Positions 8,879 to 14,445 of a stretch of DNA of 64,000 bases are shown here, piece by piece. Below the pieces are notes generated by a model. The model had not been told where the DNA came from. It made no database searches and was given only the letters and a program-made list of their open reading frames with translations. The stretch's first letter is position 1; each line of letters opens with the position of its first letter. A program made the translations under genes and the position numbers. Source of the DNA: a virus; IMG/VR virus record IMGVR_UViG_3300036715_001578, positions 1 through 64,000 of that record. One strand, written 5' to 3'.

Positions 8879-9070
8879 ATGTGGGACATCCTCACCTTCA
8901 TCCTTAACTTCCTCACCCACCCGTTCCTGGTGGGCGCATTCGTCGGCGCTGCAGTCGGCGCCTGGTTCTACCGCTGGATGCTGAAGCGTAACCCAGCAAA
9001 GCTCGAGCAGTGGGCTCAAGAAGCGAACGGCCTGGCCGCTCTCGCTAAGTCCAAGTTGGACAACAAGTAA
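8879..9070 (+). CDS. small single-span membrane protein, 63 aa
   Basis: It starts after GGAGACCGCC. The N-terminus is one long hydrophobic helix (FLVGAFVGAAVGAWFYRW inside residues 15-33) followed by a polar helical tail. It could be a holin-like or membrane-anchor peptide, but nothing specific is visible. It is likely driven by the late hexamer at 8839. Confidence 0.6.
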   Translation: MWDILTFILNFLTHPFLVGAFVGAAVGAWFYRWMLKRNPAKLEQWAQEANGLAALAKSKLDNK

Positions 9071-9102
9071 CGGTACAAGTAGGATTGTTACACTTTAGCC
9101 GG

Positions 9103-9131
9103 TTTACAACGACTTCGACTGTAAATACAAT
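9103..9131 (+). promoter_or_regulatory. sigma70-type promoter of the tRNA operon
   Basis: TTTACA at 9103-9108, 17-base spacer, TACAAT at 9126-9131. The expected transcript start is about 9138, only 2-3 bases before the ATG at 9141, so the leader-peptide mRNA should be leaderless or nearly so. Confidence 0.85.
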
Positions 9132-9140
9132 TCTACCATC

Positions 9141-9215
9141 ATGAAGAACACCTCCCTATCATATTTGAGCTCCTCATCGCTTTATAGCGATGGAGGCTTT
9201 TGCATGATCGGGTAA
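9141..9215 (+). CDS. 24-aa leader peptide rich in Ser, Leu and Tyr codons
   Basis: ATG at 9141 to TAA at 9213-9215. Residues 5-16 read SLSYLSSSSLYS: twelve consecutive codons that are only Ser, Leu or Tyr. They use TCC, TCA, AGC and TCG for Ser, CTA, TTG and CTT for Leu and TAT for Tyr, so nearly every tRNA species of the downstream operon is tested. The ORF sits between the operon promoter and an intrinsic terminator. This is the design of a trp- or leu-type attenuation leader; its job would be ribosome stalling, not making a useful peptide. Confidence 0.8.
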   Translation: MKNTSLSYLSSSSLYSDGGFCMIG

Positions 9216-9275
9216 GACAGAACTTCTACCTTCACACCTAGCAAAAGCCTCCGACCGAAAGGTCCGAGGCTTTTT
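9175..9275 (+). promoter_or_regulatory. transcription attenuator controlling the Leu/Ser/Tyr tRNA operon
   Basis: Four segments are visible. Segment 1 CATCGC (9175-9180) pairs with GCGATG (9187-9192). Segment 2 GGAGGCTTTTGC (9192-9203) is perfectly complementary over 12 bp to segment 3 GCAAAAGCCTCC (9241-9252). Segment 3 also pairs with segment 4 GAGGCTTTTT (9266-9275) to make the terminator. A ribosome stalled in the Ser/Leu/Tyr run (9153-9188) covers segment 1 and leaves 2 free to pair with 3 (antitermination). A ribosome reaching the stop codon at 9213 would cover segment 2 and let 3:4 form. The pairing is seen; the switching is inferred by analogy with amino-acid operon attenuators. Confidence 0.8.
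9243..9275 (+). terminator. intrinsic terminator of the attenuator
   Basis: AAAAGCCTC-CGACC-GAAA-GGTC-C-GAGGCTTTTT: a GAAA tetraloop hairpin with one C-C mismatch, ending in five T residues, 28 bases after the leader-peptide stop codon. Confidence 0.85.
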
Positions 9276-9289
9276 CTCATTGGTGTGAC

Positions 9290-9303
9290 GCTCTTTAACA
9301 ATT
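9290..9303 (+). promoter_or_regulatory. rrn-type boxA antitermination site
   Basis: GCTCTTTAACAATT, matching the boxA of bacterial rRNA leaders (TGCTCTTTAACAATT in E. coli), 15 bases before the first tRNA. In rRNA operons boxA RNA binds NusB-NusE and, with SuhB, prevents premature termination of untranslated RNA. The same use is likely for this long tRNA transcript. Confidence 0.75.
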
Positions 9304-9317
9304 CGCGCTTTACTTTT

Positions 9318-9402
9318 GGGGTCGTAGACAGTAATGGCTTCTGCCCGGCCTGTAAACCCGGTGTCCCTGACCAACAAGGTTCGATTCCTTGCGGCCCCAC
9401 CA
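9318..9402 (+). tRNA. tRNA-Tyr(GTA), copy 1
   Basis: Acceptor GGGGTCG/CGGCCCC with encoded ACCA, anticodon loop CTGTAAA (GTA), T arm CAAGG-TTCGATT-CCTTG and an extended variable region, as expected for bacterial tRNA-Tyr. Pair 31-39 is a C-C mismatch. Confidence 0.85.
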
Positions 9403-9410
9403 AAAGTAAT

Positions 9411-9491
9411 GGATCAGCTGGGTGAGACGAGCCCAGGAGCCAGTTTGGGCTCCCGCGAAAGCTACGTAGGTTCGACTCCTATCCTGATCCA
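9411..9491 (+). tRNA. tRNA-like gene, identity not assigned
   Basis: Acceptor GGATCAG/CTGATCC, D arm and T arm (GTAGG-TTCGACT-CCTAT) are present. The anticodon stem GGAGC/GCTCC encloses an 8-base loop CAGTTTGG without U33, or a 6-base loop if the outer C-G pairs. One extra base lies between T stem and acceptor, and the variable region is about 12 bases. It may be a degenerate gene or an unusual tRNA; I could not read an anticodon. Confidence 0.5.
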
Positions 9492-9505
9492 CCCGTAAGA
9501 CCCTT

Positions 9506-9586
9506 GGAGGTATAGACGCCTATGGAGAGCGCCCGGACTGTAACCCCGGTACTTCGGTCATGAAGGTTCGATTCCTTCTACCTCCA
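9506..9586 (+). tRNA. tRNA-Tyr(GTA), copy 2
   Basis: Acceptor GGAGGTA/TACCTCC, anticodon loop CTGTAAC (GTA), T arm GAAGG-TTCGATT-CCTTC and a variable region around TACTTCGGTCAT. After the discriminator A the genome reads CCCA, so the CCA end must be trimmed or added. It differs in sequence from copy 1, so this is not a recent duplication. Confidence 0.85.
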
Positions 9587-9592
9587 CCCACC

Positions 9593-9671
9593 GCCCTGGT
9601 GATGAAATCTTGGTAAACATGTCCGCCTCAGAAGCGGAATTCTGCGGGTTCGAGTCCCGCCTAGGGCACCA
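9593..9671 (+). tRNA. tRNA-Leu(CAG), short variable arm
   Basis: Acceptor GCCCTGG/CTAGGGC with encoded ACCA, anticodon arm TCCGC-CTCAGAA-GCGGA (CAG, reads CUG), T arm GCGGG-TTCGAGT-CCCGC. The D region has the Leu-like AAATCTTGGTAAAC. The variable loop is only 5 bases, unlike normal class II tRNA-Leu. Confidence 0.8.
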
Positions 9672-9674
9672 TAT

Positions 9675-9757
9675 GCACACGTGATGGAATTGGTATACAT
9701 CACAGCCTCAGACACTGTGGCCTTCGGGATTGGGAGTTCAAGTCTCCCCCGTGTGCA
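9675..9757 (+). tRNA. tRNA-Leu(CAG), long variable arm
   Basis: Acceptor GCACACG/CGTGTGC, A73 then CCT, D region GGAATTGGTATAC, anticodon loop CTCAGAC (CAG), long variable arm with CCTTCGGG, T arm GGGAG-TTCAAGT-CTCCC. Second isoacceptor for CUG. Confidence 0.82.
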
Positions 9758-9759
9758 CC

Positions 9760-9765
9760 TAAATA
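9760..9765 (+). promoter_or_regulatory. T4-type late promoter hexamer
   Basis: CCTAAATA three bases beyond the tRNA-Leu end, 6 bases before the ATG of the HNH homing endonuclease at 9772. Confidence 0.5.
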
Positions 9766-9771
9766 GGCAGC

Positions 9772-10281
9772 ATGAAACGCGGACCTAAACCAGCTACACC
9801 AATTTCAACGGCACACATGTGTGCTTACGACTGTGGGCAAACTGCCCTATTCATTAGTGCAAGTGGAAAGTACATTTGCTGCAAGAGCGCTAATCAATGC
9901 TTAGCAAATCGAGCTAGAAGCAGTGCTACATTGAGAGCTGGCTATCAAGCAGGAAGACCTACTGCAGGGCCGATGCGCGAAGATAGAATCAAGGGCGGTT
10001 TAATGGCCGCACGTATTGCAAAAGACAAACGGCAGCACCACTTAACAGATGCACCATGGCACGAAGTTCCTAAGAGCTGCTTCCATGAGCGCGTGTTGTT
10101 AGAGCAAGGCGGCATTTGTAAAGAATGCGGCCTTGGACAAACTTGGAATGGCAAGCCCTTAGTGTTTCAGCTTGATCACGCTAATGGTGATAACAAGGAC
10201 AATCGGCGTGAAAACTTACGCATGATCTGTCCCAACTGTCACACACAAACTCCAACGTGGGGTTTTAAGAAACGTACTTAG
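9772..10281 (+). CDS. HNH homing-type endonuclease inside the tRNA cluster
   Basis: A 169-residue protein with two zinc-binding Cys clusters: an N-terminal CAYDCG region and a C-terminal HNH fold (ICKECG, QLDHANGDNKDN, ICPNCHTQ). The RENLRMICPNCHTQT ending is typical of phage HNH homing enzymes. The gene is visibly AT-richer than its surroundings and separates two tRNA-Leu genes, which points to insertion as a mobile gene. It is preceded by a late-promoter hexamer. Confidence 0.85.
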   Translation: MKRGPKPATPISTAHMCAYDCGQTALFISASGKYICCKSANQCLANRARSSATLRAGYQAGRPTAGPMREDRIKGGLMAARIAKDKRQHHLTDAPWHEVPKSCFHERVLLEQGGICKECGLGQTWNGKPLVFQLDHANGDNKDNRRENLRMICPNCHTQTPTWGFKKRT

Positions 10282-10285
10282 TCAC

Positions 10286-10370
10286 GCGCCCGTGGCGGAA
10301 TGGGTAGACGCGGCAGACTCAAAATCTGTTGCCGCAAGGCGTGTCGGTTCGAGTCCGACCGGGCGCACCA
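10286..10370 (+). tRNA. tRNA-Leu(CAA)
   Basis: Acceptor GCGCCCG/CGGGCGC with ACCA, anticodon arm GCAGA-CTCAAAA-TCTGT (CAA, reads UUG), long variable arm TGCCGCAAGGCGT, T arm GTCGG-TTCGAGT-CCGAC. A classic class II Leu tRNA. Confidence 0.92.
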
Positions 10371-10374
10371 AGTG

Positions 10375-10403
10375 TTTACAAGCGGATCGTGATGATGTAC
10401 AAT
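10375..10403 (+). promoter_or_regulatory. sigma70-type promoter
   Basis: TTTACA, 17-base spacer, TACAAT-CATTCC, then the conserved leader end CGATACTTAGGAG before the ATG at 10440. Confidence 0.88.
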
Positions 10404-10439
10404 CATTCCATTCTGCCAACCGATACTTAGGAGCACAGC

Positions 10440-10697
10440 ATGACCTTCCCGACACAAATTGTAGTCACAAAAGACGGCGTCGAGGTGTTCAACGCGGTCG
10501 CAGGAATTCATCGCGGCCAACCGCTGACCTACCCAGGCTGCGAGGACTCTGCTGCGCGAGGCTTCATCTGCTTTGCAAGCCCACTCATTGGTTGCGCTTA
10601 CCACTACACCAGTTACATCGAAGCCGCTGAGCGCATCGCCCGCATGGGTTACATTACGACCATCACGGAAGCCGGCGCCGACAAGGTGATTCAATGA
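10440..10697 (+). CDS. small protein, 85 aa, function unknown
   Basis: It starts after the conserved promoter and a TTAGGAG ribosome-binding site. The product is mixed alpha/beta with three cysteines (PGCEDSAARGFICFASPLIGC) and no recognisable family. Its stop overlaps the next start (ATGA). It is the first gene of a three- or four-gene early transcript. Confidence 0.7.
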   Translation: MTFPTQIVVTKDGVEVFNAVAGIHRGQPLTYPGCEDSAARGFICFASPLIGCAYHYTSYIEAAERIARMGYITTITEAGADKVIQ

Positions 10698-10984
10698 GCT
10701 GCGTTCACAACTACAAGCCGGTCGAAGGCGTCCGCGCCGTCTACCGCTGCCCAAGCTGCGGCATCTTTGCGCACAAGAGCAAGGCTCGCATCGGTCATGG
10801 CTCAAGCACCGAACTGACACCCTACAAGTGCCACCGCACAGGGTGCGATCAGCCGGTTGTCGTGCTGTACCCGGTTGTCAAGGGACGGAAGCGCTCACAA
10901 CCTAGCTGCACCTTCCACCGCAAGGACCAAGAGATCGCAGAGCTCGGGCCGCTGTCCGACGCCATCCGAAACTTCAAGCGGTGA
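10694..10984 (+). CDS. small zinc-ribbon-like protein, 96 aa
   Basis: Cysteine/histidine pairs suggest two metal sites: CVHNY near the start, CPSCGIFAHK at residues 19-28, then CHRTGCDQP and a final CTFHRK. The rest is basic, so nucleic-acid binding is possible. It overlaps both neighbours by 4 bases. Confidence 0.65.
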   Translation: MSCVHNYKPVEGVRAVYRCPSCGIFAHKSKARIGHGSSTELTPYKCHRTGCDQPVVVLYPVVKGRKRSQPSCTFHRKDQEIAELGPLSDAIRNFKR

Positions 10985-11202
10985 AGCTCGAGTACCTGAC
11001 CGATAAGGCAAGGCACCTCATCTGCTTGCCCTACTCAATCGAGAACCTGCACCTGATGGCGCAGGAGCTCAACATCGCTCGCTGCTGGTTCCACAAGGAC
11101 CACTACGACATTCCCAAGCGCCGCATCGCTGAGATCGAAGCGAAGTGCCGGATCGTGACCAGCCAGGACATCGTCCGGATCGCGAGGCACGGTGGCGACT
11201 AA
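10981..11202 (+). CDS. DUF4031-like phage protein, 73 aa
   Basis: GTG start overlapping the previous TGA. The pattern LxxLAxELNIARCWFHKDHYDIPKRR matches small phage/bacterial DUF4031 proteins, which carry a W-F-x-x-x-H-Y-D signature. The function of the family is unknown. Its TAA stop is part of a late-promoter hexamer for the next gene. Confidence 0.6.
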   Translation: MKLEYLTDKARHLICLPYSIENLHLMAQELNIARCWFHKDHYDIPKRRIAEIEAKCRIVTSQDIVRIARHGGD

Positions 11203-11205
11203 ATA
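11200..11205 (+). promoter_or_regulatory. T4-type late promoter hexamer
   Basis: ACTAAATA whose TAA is also the stop codon of the 10981 gene, 5 bases (CCAGC) before the ATG at 11211. Confidence 0.55.
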
Positions 11206-11210
11206 CCAGC

Positions 11211-11771
11211 ATGAAGTGCTGGCATGAACTGACTATCCCGACAGCGGGCGCCCTAAGACCTGGTTGGACGCTCCCCGCTGACCCCAAGCCCTGGGCTATC
11301 TATGACCCTACGCTGACCGACATCTTCACCGATGATTGGTTACGCTGGATGACCTTGATCGGCCTGCCGGTCTGCCAGGCTATCTTGTTCTACAAGCAGC
11401 CTTGGGCTCGAAGCCCCATCGCGCACATCGACATGAGCACGCCGACTAGGCCGAAAGCATTTGCTTTTAACTGGGTCCTAGGCGGCAAGGGGAGCAAGAT
11501 GCTGTGGTACACAGGGCATGAGGGCAAAGCAGGTGCCGCAAGCCTGACCATGGTCGAGACAGACTACCTCTCATGGCCTAAGACGGAGCTCACGCTTATT
11601 GACAGCCATGAGGTCAAGCAAGAGCTTACGCTCGTGCGCACGGACGTTCCGCACTCCATTGACGTGGAGGCTGAGCCTCGGTGGTGCATTAGCGTAAGGG
11701 TTCCTGACAGCGTCATTGGGGCCTCTTGGAACGAAGCTGTAGCTAAGCTGCAGCACCTCATCATCGGATGA
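11211..11771 (+). CDS. 2OG-Fe(II)/Asp-Asn-hydroxylase-like protein
   Basis: A 186-residue protein with the residue order of a double-stranded beta-helix oxygenase: HID in PIAHIDMS (about residue 74), a beta segment NWVLGGKGSKMLWY, His in TDVPHSIDV (about 150) and Arg in RWCISVRV (about 160). This is the H-x-D...H...R triad used to bind iron and 2-oxoglutarate. The start is chosen at the ATG 5 bases after TAAATA; an upstream in-frame extension would overlap the previous gene. The substrate is unknown. The stop codon lies inside the next tRNA. Confidence 0.6.
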   Translation: MKCWHELTIPTAGALRPGWTLPADPKPWAIYDPTLTDIFTDDWLRWMTLIGLPVCQAILFYKQPWARSPIAHIDMSTPTRPKAFAFNWVLGGKGSKMLWYTGHEGKAGAASLTMVETDYLSWPKTELTLIDSHEVKQELTLVRTDVPHSIDVEAEPRWCISVRVPDSVIGASWNEAVAKLQHLIIG

Positions 11772-11856
11772 TAAACCGGGCGGGCGTCCGGGGCCGCCTT
11801 GAAAGCGGTACGGTTCGGCTAGTACCCGGGCTGGGGTTCGAGTCCTCTGTCATCCG
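11766..11856 (+). tRNA. tRNA-Ser(TGA)
   Basis: Acceptor GGATGAT/GTCATCC, anticodon arm GCCGC-CTTGAAA-GCGGT (TGA, reads UCA), long variable arm, T loop TTCGAGT. The acceptor 5' strand overlaps the stop codon of the preceding gene. After G73 the genome reads CCG. Confidence 0.88.
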
Positions 11857-11860
11857 CCGC

Positions 11861-11893
11861 TTTATATCACCTTGGCCGAAAAGGTAATATAAT
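11861..11893 (+). repeat. 33-base inverted repeat with an embedded -10-like TATAAT
   Basis: TTATATCACCTT and AAGGTAATATAA can pair (11 of 12) around a GGCCGAAA loop, between tRNA-Ser(TGA) and tRNA-Leu(GAG). The right arm contains TATAAT (11888-11893). It may be an RNA-processing hairpin or an internal promoter; a convincing -35 is absent. Confidence 0.55.
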
Positions 11894-11906
11894 GCAAACA
11901 CATCAC

Positions 11907-11989
11907 GCCCTCGTGATAAATGCAAATTGGTACAGCTACTAGCTTGAGATGCTAGATTTTTGCGGGTTCGAGTCCCGCCGAGGGCACCA
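11907..11989 (+). tRNA. tRNA-Leu(GAG), short variable arm
   Basis: Acceptor GCCCTCG/CGAGGGC with ACCA, anticodon arm CTAGC-TTGAGAT-GCTAG (GAG, reads CUC/CUU), variable loop of about 6 bases, T arm GCGGG-TTCGAGT-CCCGC. The D loop is Leu-like (CAAATTGGTAC), but the long variable arm is missing. Confidence 0.8.
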
Positions 11990-11990
11990 A

Positions 11991-12135
11991 GGTGACATGC
12001 TGAAAATTGGTAGACAGCGTCGCGGTCAAGTCAAGACGGAGAGGCCTTATCACCCTCGCATGCCCATGGCAGGAACCGATGGCATAAGCTAGCATGACAG
12101 ACTATGCATCGTAGGTTCGAGTCCTACTGTCACCT
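11991..12135 (+). tRNA. interrupted tRNA-like gene, 145 bases (probably Leu-type)
   Basis: The ends form a perfect acceptor GGTGACA/TGTCACC, the D arm GCTG...CAGC contains the Leu-like AATTGGTAGAC, and the T arm GTAGG-TTCGAGT-CCTAC is perfect. About 60 extra bases lie between D and T arms, including a 9-bp hairpin (ATGCC...GGCAT, 12060-12090 area). A loop GTCAAGT would give anticodon CAA, but its stem is poor. It could be an intron-like insertion, a hypertrophied variable arm or a decayed gene. Confidence 0.5.
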
Positions 12136-12138
12136 TAC

Positions 12139-12227
12139 GGAAGATGAACCGGACAGGGTCCGGACCTGCTTCGAAAGCAGTGGGAGTCACAGAGATGTGG
12201 CTTGGGGTTCAAGTCCTCCGTCTTCCA
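12139..12227 (+). tRNA. tRNA-Ser(CGA)
   Basis: Acceptor GGAAGAT/GTCTTCC, anticodon loop TTCGAAA (CGA, reads UCG) on CCTGC/GCAGT, long variable arm, T loop TTCAAGT. A73 followed by CCG. Confidence 0.88.
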
Positions 12228-12229
12228 CC

Positions 12230-12315
12230 GCCCCGTTGGCGAAATTGGTAGACGCAGCAGGCTTAAACTCTGCCGCCTCGGAAGAGGCGTACCGGTTCGA
12301 GTCCGGTACGGGACA
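12230..12315 (+). tRNA. tRNA-Leu(TAA)
   Basis: Acceptor GCCCCGT/ACGGGAC with one C-A mismatch, D loop GAAATTGGTAGACGC, anticodon arm GCAGG-CTTAAAC-TCTGC (TAA, reads UUA), long variable arm CGCCTCGGAAGAGGCG, T arm ACCGG-TTCGAGT-CCGGT. Confidence 0.9.
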
Positions 12316-12318
12316 CAT

Positions 12319-12413
12319 GGATAGTTAACCGGTTAGGTGACCGGACCTGCTTGGAAAGCAGTGGGATTCTTCGGTAACGAGGGATTGGGTTTCGAGTACT
12401 CAACTATCCGCCA
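12319..12413 (+). tRNA. tRNA-Ser(GGA)
   Basis: Acceptor GGATAGT/ACTATCC, G73 with encoded CCA, anticodon loop TTGGAAA (GGA, reads UCC/UCU), long variable arm. The final A of CCA is the A of the ATG of the next gene. Confidence 0.9.
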
Positions 12414-12811
12414 TGATAGCACACAACGACATTACCGGCGATGCCCTCAAGTCCAAGTCAACTACCGACTCCTACCGTAGCGGGTGGGACCGAATCTTTG
12501 GCAAGAAGGCTGAAGAACAAGAGCCAGCTGCAGAAGCACTTGGCAAGGAAAAGCGGTACATTGTCCGTGTTGGGCTTGACGCAAAGTACTCGCCCGAAAC
12601 CGCCGCAAGGCTAATCAATGCAGAGTACGGCACGGTGCTTCGCGCGTCTGGTCAAAGCTTGCTTATCACGCTGCGTGACGCTCCCGACACGCTCAACCAC
12701 CTGAAGGAGGCTACAGGTTGCGCTGTGTCCGAGGAGGTGCTGTACAAACGGCCTGACGCACGCTTACATGTACGGCTCTACGACGACCCGCTCGAAGATC
12801 ATCACGACTGA
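12413..12811 (+). CDS. conserved small phage protein, 132 aa
   Basis: The first 32 residues (HNDITGDALKSK...YRSGWDRIFGKK) match a short conserved phage/bacterial sequence type ending in WDRIFG; its function is unknown. The rest contains a two-strand repeat-like region. The ATG shares its A with the CCA end of tRNA-Ser(GGA), so the gene must be read from the uncut tRNA transcript, or the mRNA starts there after tRNA 3' processing. Confidence 0.65.
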   Translation: MIAHNDITGDALKSKSTTDSYRSGWDRIFGKKAEEQEPAAEALGKEKRYIVRVGLDAKYSPETAARLINAEYGTVLRASGQSLLITLRDAPDTLNHLKEATGCAVSEEVLYKRPDARLHVRLYDDPLEDHHD

Positions 12812-12828
12812 GTAAAGCGCGAATTCAT

Positions 12829-12924
12829 GGAAGGTTAACCAGGTAGGTGCCTGGACCGGATTGCTAATCCGAGGGTCTCGCTCTCAACAAGCGGGATGGG
12901 TTTCGAGTACTCAGCCTTCCGCCA
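12829..12924 (+). tRNA. tRNA-Ser(GCT)
   Basis: Acceptor GGAAGGT/GCCTTCC, G73 with CCA, anticodon loop TTGCTAA (GCT, reads AGC/AGU), long variable arm GTCTCGCTCTCAACAAGCGGGA, T arm TGGGT-TTCGAGT-ACTCA. It completes the Ser codon set. Confidence 0.9.
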
Positions 12925-12943
12925 TCTTTTTGTCTCTCGAGTG

Positions 12944-12972
12944 TTTACACGGAGGCCGTACTGGTGTACAAT
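12944..12972 (+). promoter_or_regulatory. sigma70-type promoter
   Basis: TTTACA, 17-base spacer, TACAAT-CATCATATCG, then AACAGTGATACTTGGAG before the ATG at 13009. Confidence 0.9.
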
Positions 12973-13008
12973 CATCATATCGGCAACAGTGATACTTGGA
13001 GATGCAAG

Positions 13009-13353
13009 ATGCTCAAATCGCTCAATGATTCCAACCTTTGCGCCCTGCATGCAGGCGCCACGAAGGTCTGGTACTACAAGCCCGCGGTCGCCCGCTACAT
13101 CACCTTCGGCGAGGTCAAGGTTGACCCGAAGAACCTGGAGGCAACGCACGTGCTGTTGGGCTCCATCGCCGAAACCCACCTCGAAGCTATCTTCGGCTCT
13201 CTCCAAGGTGAATGCTGGTCCCCGAACGGCGAAGCCCGCGAGCTAATCACGAGCAAGGAGCTGAACCACACCTCGATGTCCGTCGGTGACGTGATCGAGG
13301 TCAACGGCCGCGCCTACGAGTGCAAGCCGTTTGGCTTTGCGGAGCTGGTATGA
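13009..13353 (+). CDS. small protein, 114 aa, function unknown
   Basis: The start is the ATG following the conserved leader; a longer upstream frame would begin inside the promoter. The product is mixed alpha/beta with no recognised family. It overlaps the next gene by 4 bases and heads a run of small early genes to about 14929. Confidence 0.7.
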   Translation: MLKSLNDSNLCALHAGATKVWYYKPAVARYITFGEVKVDPKNLEATHVLLGSIAETHLEAIFGSLQGECWSPNGEARELITSKELNHTSMSVGDVIEVNGRAYECKPFGFAELV

Positions 13354-13583
13354 CCTACTCATCCATCTGCTGTGCCTCTAACCGGGGCGGCTGCGGCCAC
13401 ACCTTCACGCCGGCGCGCGAGTTCCAAAAAGCTTGCTCCCGTGACTGTGCTTCGCGCATGATCGGCCAAGTCACTGAAGAGCTGCGGCTGGCTCGCCGGC
13501 AGTACTACATCGAGCGACAAGCAACGCTCTCAGATCTGGTCCCTAAGCCGAAGCGCAAGCGCGCTCGTCGGCGCAGGAAGTAG
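13350..13583 (+). CDS. small Cys-rich zinc-finger-like protein, 77 aa
   Basis: Residues 7-33 contain CCASNRGGCGHTF...KACSRDC, a C-C-C-C arrangement typical of a small zinc ribbon, followed by a helix and a strongly basic C-terminal tail (KRKRARRRRK). Nucleic-acid binding is likely; the target is unknown. The start overlaps the previous stop (GTATGA). Confidence 0.65.
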   Translation: MTYSSICCASNRGGCGHTFTPAREFQKACSRDCASRMIGQVTEELRLARRQYYIERQATLSDLVPKPKRKRARRRRK

Positions 13584-13584
13584 C

Positions 13585-14207
13585 ATGAGCAATTCGTCTG
13601 ACATGCGACGAGCTCTCCTCATCATGCAGCAAGCCTGCATCGATGATGGCCATGAGCTGACCTTCAAACGAGTCAAAGCGCGGACAGTCAAGGTCACAGT
13701 GGTCAACGCCGGCGACACCTTGACGATGACCTGGGAGGCCTACAAGACAGGCTTCCTTAGCATCGAGTGCGGTGACCAAAGCCGCATGTATCCAGTCGGG
13801 TACGATCCTGTTCCCACAGCGGCTGCTGAGCTCAGGGCGCTAGACTGGAGCTTCAGGGTCATGCGCGCTCCGACTTTGGAGCTAAAGTCTTTCGTGAGCG
13901 AGCGTAAGGCCAATGCGGCTCCGACCAAGCATGTCATGAACAAGCATGAGCGCAAGCTCATGACGCAGCTGCGGCAAAGTCAGGCAAGACCGAAGCCGAG
14001 GTGCGGCGGGACCCGACCGCCCGCCGGCAGCTGGCCGAGGCTCGCAAGCTTGGCAACAAGCCGGCGGGCGACCACGTGTTCGACGGTCGTAACTGGCTCA
14101 CGCCTCACCAAGCGGCCAGCCGGGTAGTCGAGCGCGCTCGCCTGAAAGGCGTCACCAAGCCGATCTACGCTGATGAGCTTGCCAAGGCTCTGAAGAGGGC
14201 AAAATGA
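13585..14207 (+). pseudogene. LQQ-module protein with an apparent one-base frame disruption
   Basis: The first frame (from ATG 13585) contains ALLIMQQACIDDGHELTF, the LQQ module, and is plausible to about residue 130. It then becomes Arg/Pro/Ser-rich out-of-frame sequence. The continuation (KSGKTEAEVRRDPTARRQL to TAA 14205-14207) is in the -1 frame. One extra A in the CAAAG run near 13975 would fuse them into a 207-residue protein with a basic DNA-binding-like tail. It may be a sequence error or true decay; no canonical slippery heptamer is present. A separate GTG start at 14001 is the alternative. Confidence 0.6.
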
Positions 14208-14445
14208 ACAACACCCACCGCATCACGTACGTTGTTCACGCTCTCGTAGACCTGGTTCAGCTCAAGCTGGAATACTCCATGGACCAGCGCGAGGAGGCCG
14301 AGGCTTTAGCTGGCTCCTTCAAACGTGTCGGCTTCCAGGTCCAACTCGGCCGTGTCATGTCACCTACAGCGGCAACACCGTGCGGGAGGAGCTGGACATT
14401 CAGAGCACTCCCGCGCTCACGCTCACCCAAACAAGGAGCTCATGA
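14204..14445 (+). pseudogene. small protein with an apparent one-base frame disruption
   Basis: From ATG 14204 the frame is plausible for about 50 residues (helical, ending GFQVQLGRV), then degenerates. The -1 frame continues HVTYSGNTVREELDIQST and stops at TGA 14443-14445, overlapping the next ATG in the usual ATGA fashion. One extra C near 14356 would restore an 80-residue protein. The function is unknown. Confidence 0.55.

Noticed and set aside
9172-9492. Minus-strand open frames over the attenuator and first tRNAs
   Set aside because: They are antisense to structured RNA and have no start context; their sequence is explained by the tRNA complement.
13585-14445. Programmed -1 ribosomal frameshifting
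   Set aside because: No X-XXY-YYZ slippery heptamer or downstream pseudoknot is visible at the frame changes; simple one-base indels explain them.
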